DNA of 6,628 nt from Lichenicola sp964245345 (GTDB lineage Bacteria > Pseudomonadota > Alphaproteobacteria > Acetobacterales > Acetobacteraceae): assembly GCA_964245345.1 (NCBI GenBank), contig CAXTMS010000198.1:1-6628 (forward strand), given 5' to 3'. The notes under the pieces were generated by a model. It saw only the letters and a list, made by a program, of their open reading frames with translations. It did not search any database and was not told where the DNA came from. Within the stretch, counting starts at the first letter, position 1; the number at the start of each line of letters is the position of its first letter. Positions 5,359 to 6,628 of the stretch are shown here, one piece after another. Position numbers and translations under genes: made by a program.

Positions 5359-6628
5359 ATGGTCGGTCCCGACTACCATCGTCCGGCGGCGATCACCCCG
5401 GCCCGGCTGAAGGAGATCACGCCGCCGCCCGGCTGGGCCTTCGCCGACCCGCATTATGCCGAGCTGCCCAAGGGCCACTGGTGGACGCTCTACGACGACC
5501 CGGTGCTGAACCGGCTCGAAGCCCAGATCAACGTGTCCAACCAGACCATCAAGGCGGACGAGGCGGCGTTTCGACAGGCCCGGGCGCTGGTCGACGAGGC
5601 GCGCAGCAGCTTGTTCCCGACCGCGACGCTGAGCCCCGGGATCACCCGCCAGGGCAGCGGCGGCGGCAGCAGCTTCGGCAGCACCGCGACCGGGACCGGC
5701 CTGGGTGGCGTCGGAACCACCTCCGTGCTGGACACGGGCAGCCGCGGCTACCAGACCACGACCTATTCGCTGCCCGGGAACGCCAACTGGGACCTGGACG
5801 TGTGGGGGGCGATCCGCCGGCAGGTGGAAAGCCAGGTGGCCGCGGCACAGGTGAGCCAGGCGACGCTGGACGCGGCGCGGCTGTCCGAACAGGCGACGCT
5901 CGCCACCGACTACTTCGAGATGCGCTACCAGGACAGCCTGCAGACCCTGCTCAACCAGTTCGTCGCCTTCTACGAGCAGAGCGAGCAGATCACCCGCAAC
6001 AGCGCCGCGGCGGGCGTATCCGCGCCGTCGGACCTGCTCCAGGCGGAAACCCAGACCGCGACCACCAAGGCCGAGGCGGTGCAGGTCGGCATCCTGCGCG
6101 CCCAGTACGAGCACGCGATCGCGGTGCTGACCGGTCATCCGCCGGCCGATCTCAGCCTGCCGCCGGCGCCCCTGACGACCCTGATCCCGGCGGTCCCGGT
6201 CACCGTGCCGTCGCTGCTGCTGCAGCGGCGCCCCGACATCGCGGAAGCCGAGCGCGCCATGGAACAGGAGGACGCCCTGATCGGCGTCGCGATCGCCGCC
6301 TTCTACCCGACGATCAGCCTGTCCGCCGCCGCGAGCTACGCCGGCGACCCGCTCGGCTCGCTGATCCAGGTCGCCAACCGGTCCTGGTCGCTGGCCGCGT
6401 CTGCGGCGGAAACCCTGTTCCAGGGCGGCGAGCGGACTGCCGCGGTGCGCGCCGCACGGGCGAGCTTCGACCAGAGCGTCGCCACCTATCGCCAGACCGT
6501 GCTGTCGGCGTTCCAGAGCGTGGAAGACGAGCTGGCCGCCCTGCGCATCCTGGAACAGCAGGCCCGGGCGCAGCAGCAGGCGGTCGACCTCGCCAACCAG
6601 ACCGTCACCGTGGCGCTGAACCAATACC
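5281..6628 (+). CDS. NodT/OprM-family outer-membrane efflux lipoprotein, 3' end outside window
   Basis: Outer-membrane factor that forms the trimeric exit duct for the RND pump encoded just upstream. The frame from ATG 5281 stays open to the window end, giving 449 residues; the family usually runs about 460-520, so probably only the last few tens of residues are missing. A lipoprotein signal ends at Cys26, followed by VGPDYHRP, the NodT-type mature N-terminus. Next come WWTLYDDPVLNRL (67-79), a first helical stretch, a barrel strand near PTATLS, a Gly/Ser/Thr-rich loop, the partner strand with ANWDLDVWG, long helices to about 290, the family motif QRRPDIAEAE (315-324), and the second hairpin from FYPTISLSAAASY (341 on). 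The last visible residues (TVALNQY) match the start of the final family helix. The nearest functional parallel is OpmB of MuxABC-OpmB, but orthology is not shown, so no symbol is given. Confidence 0.94.
   Translation, partial: MKPVSRRTDRARAPSAVLLAALLGGCMVGPDYHRPAAITPARLKEITPPPGWAFADPHYAELPKGHWWTLYDDPVLNRLEAQINVSNQTIKADEAAFRQARALVDEARSSLFPTATLSPGITRQGSGGGSSFGSTATGTGLGGVGTTSVLDTGSRGYQTTTYSLPGNANWDLDVWGAIRRQVESQVAAAQVSQATLDAARLSEQATLATDYFEMRYQDSLQTLLNQFVAFYEQSEQITRNSAAAGVSAPSDLLQAETQTATTKAEAVQVGILRAQYEHAIAVLTGHPPADLSLPPAPLTTLIPAVPVTVPSLLLQRRPDIAEAERAMEQEDALIGVAIAAFYPTISLSAAASYAGDPLGSLIQVANRSWSLAASAAETLFQGGERTAAVRAARASFDQSVATYRQTVLSAFQSVEDELAALRILEQQARAQQQAVDLANQTVTVALNQY
5653..5763 (+). other. 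Gly/Ser/Thr-rich loop in the first barrel hairpin of the outer-membrane factor
   Basis: Residues 125-161 are mostly Gly, Ser and Thr, with the runs GSGGGSS and GTGLGGVGTTS, between the two strands expected to form the first beta-hairpin of the barrel. In the TolC/OprM fold the connecting turn of this hairpin faces outside the cell, so this would be a flexible surface loop. Loops here vary within the family, so the length is notable but not extraordinary. Confidence 0.6.

Noticed and set aside
5179..6624. 481-codon open frame on the minus strand
   Set aside because: Antisense to the outer-membrane factor gene, whose + frame carries a lipobox, VGPDYHRP and the QRRPD motif. The minus translation is low-complexity Arg/Gly/Gln-rich.

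Overview
The window is a slice of one + strand operon for a tripartite multidrug efflux pump of the resistance-nodulation-division (RND) type. It comes from a Gram-negative bacterium with high G+C: third codon positions are nearly all G or C. The paired RND subunits, the outer-membrane lipoprotein and the codon use suggest a proteobacterium. An alphaproteobacterium such as an acetic-acid-bacteria relative is a guess from overall style, not something the sequence proves. No RNA gene, mobile element, CRISPR array, origin or terminator was found, and almost every base is coding.

Layout: (1) positions 1-1878 hold the C-terminal ~60% of an MdtB-like RND subunit whose 5' end lies before the window. 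(2) Positions 1889-5284 hold a complete MdtC-like RND subunit (1131 aa from the preferred ATG). It starts 10 bases after the first stop, behind a GAGG ribosome binding site. (3) Positions 5281-6628 hold a NodT/OprM-type outer-membrane factor lipoprotein, joined to the second gene by an ATGA stop/start overlap and cut by the window end after 449 codons. The membrane-fusion adaptor (MdtA/MuxA-like) expected upstream is outside the window. Two different RND genes followed by their own outer-membrane factor is the muxABC-opmB arrangement of Pseudomonas, whereas E. coli mdtABC relies on an unlinked TolC.

Working together: by family knowledge, the two RND proteins form a mixed trimer in the inner membrane that exchanges protons for drugs. 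An adaptor bridges it to the outer-membrane factor, which forms the exit duct.

The system itself is a known type. The unusual parts are low-complexity insertions. The MdtC-like protein has a 75-residue Ser/Thr/Asn/Gln/Gly stretch, about half Ser+Thr, between two periplasmic strands where E. coli MdtC has a short turn. The MdtB-like partner has a shorter Thr-rich insert at the same place, and the outer-membrane factor has a Gly/Ser/Thr-rich loop in its first beta-barrel hairpin. A patch of A/T-ending codons with a small inverted repeat sits near the 3' end of the MdtC-like gene.
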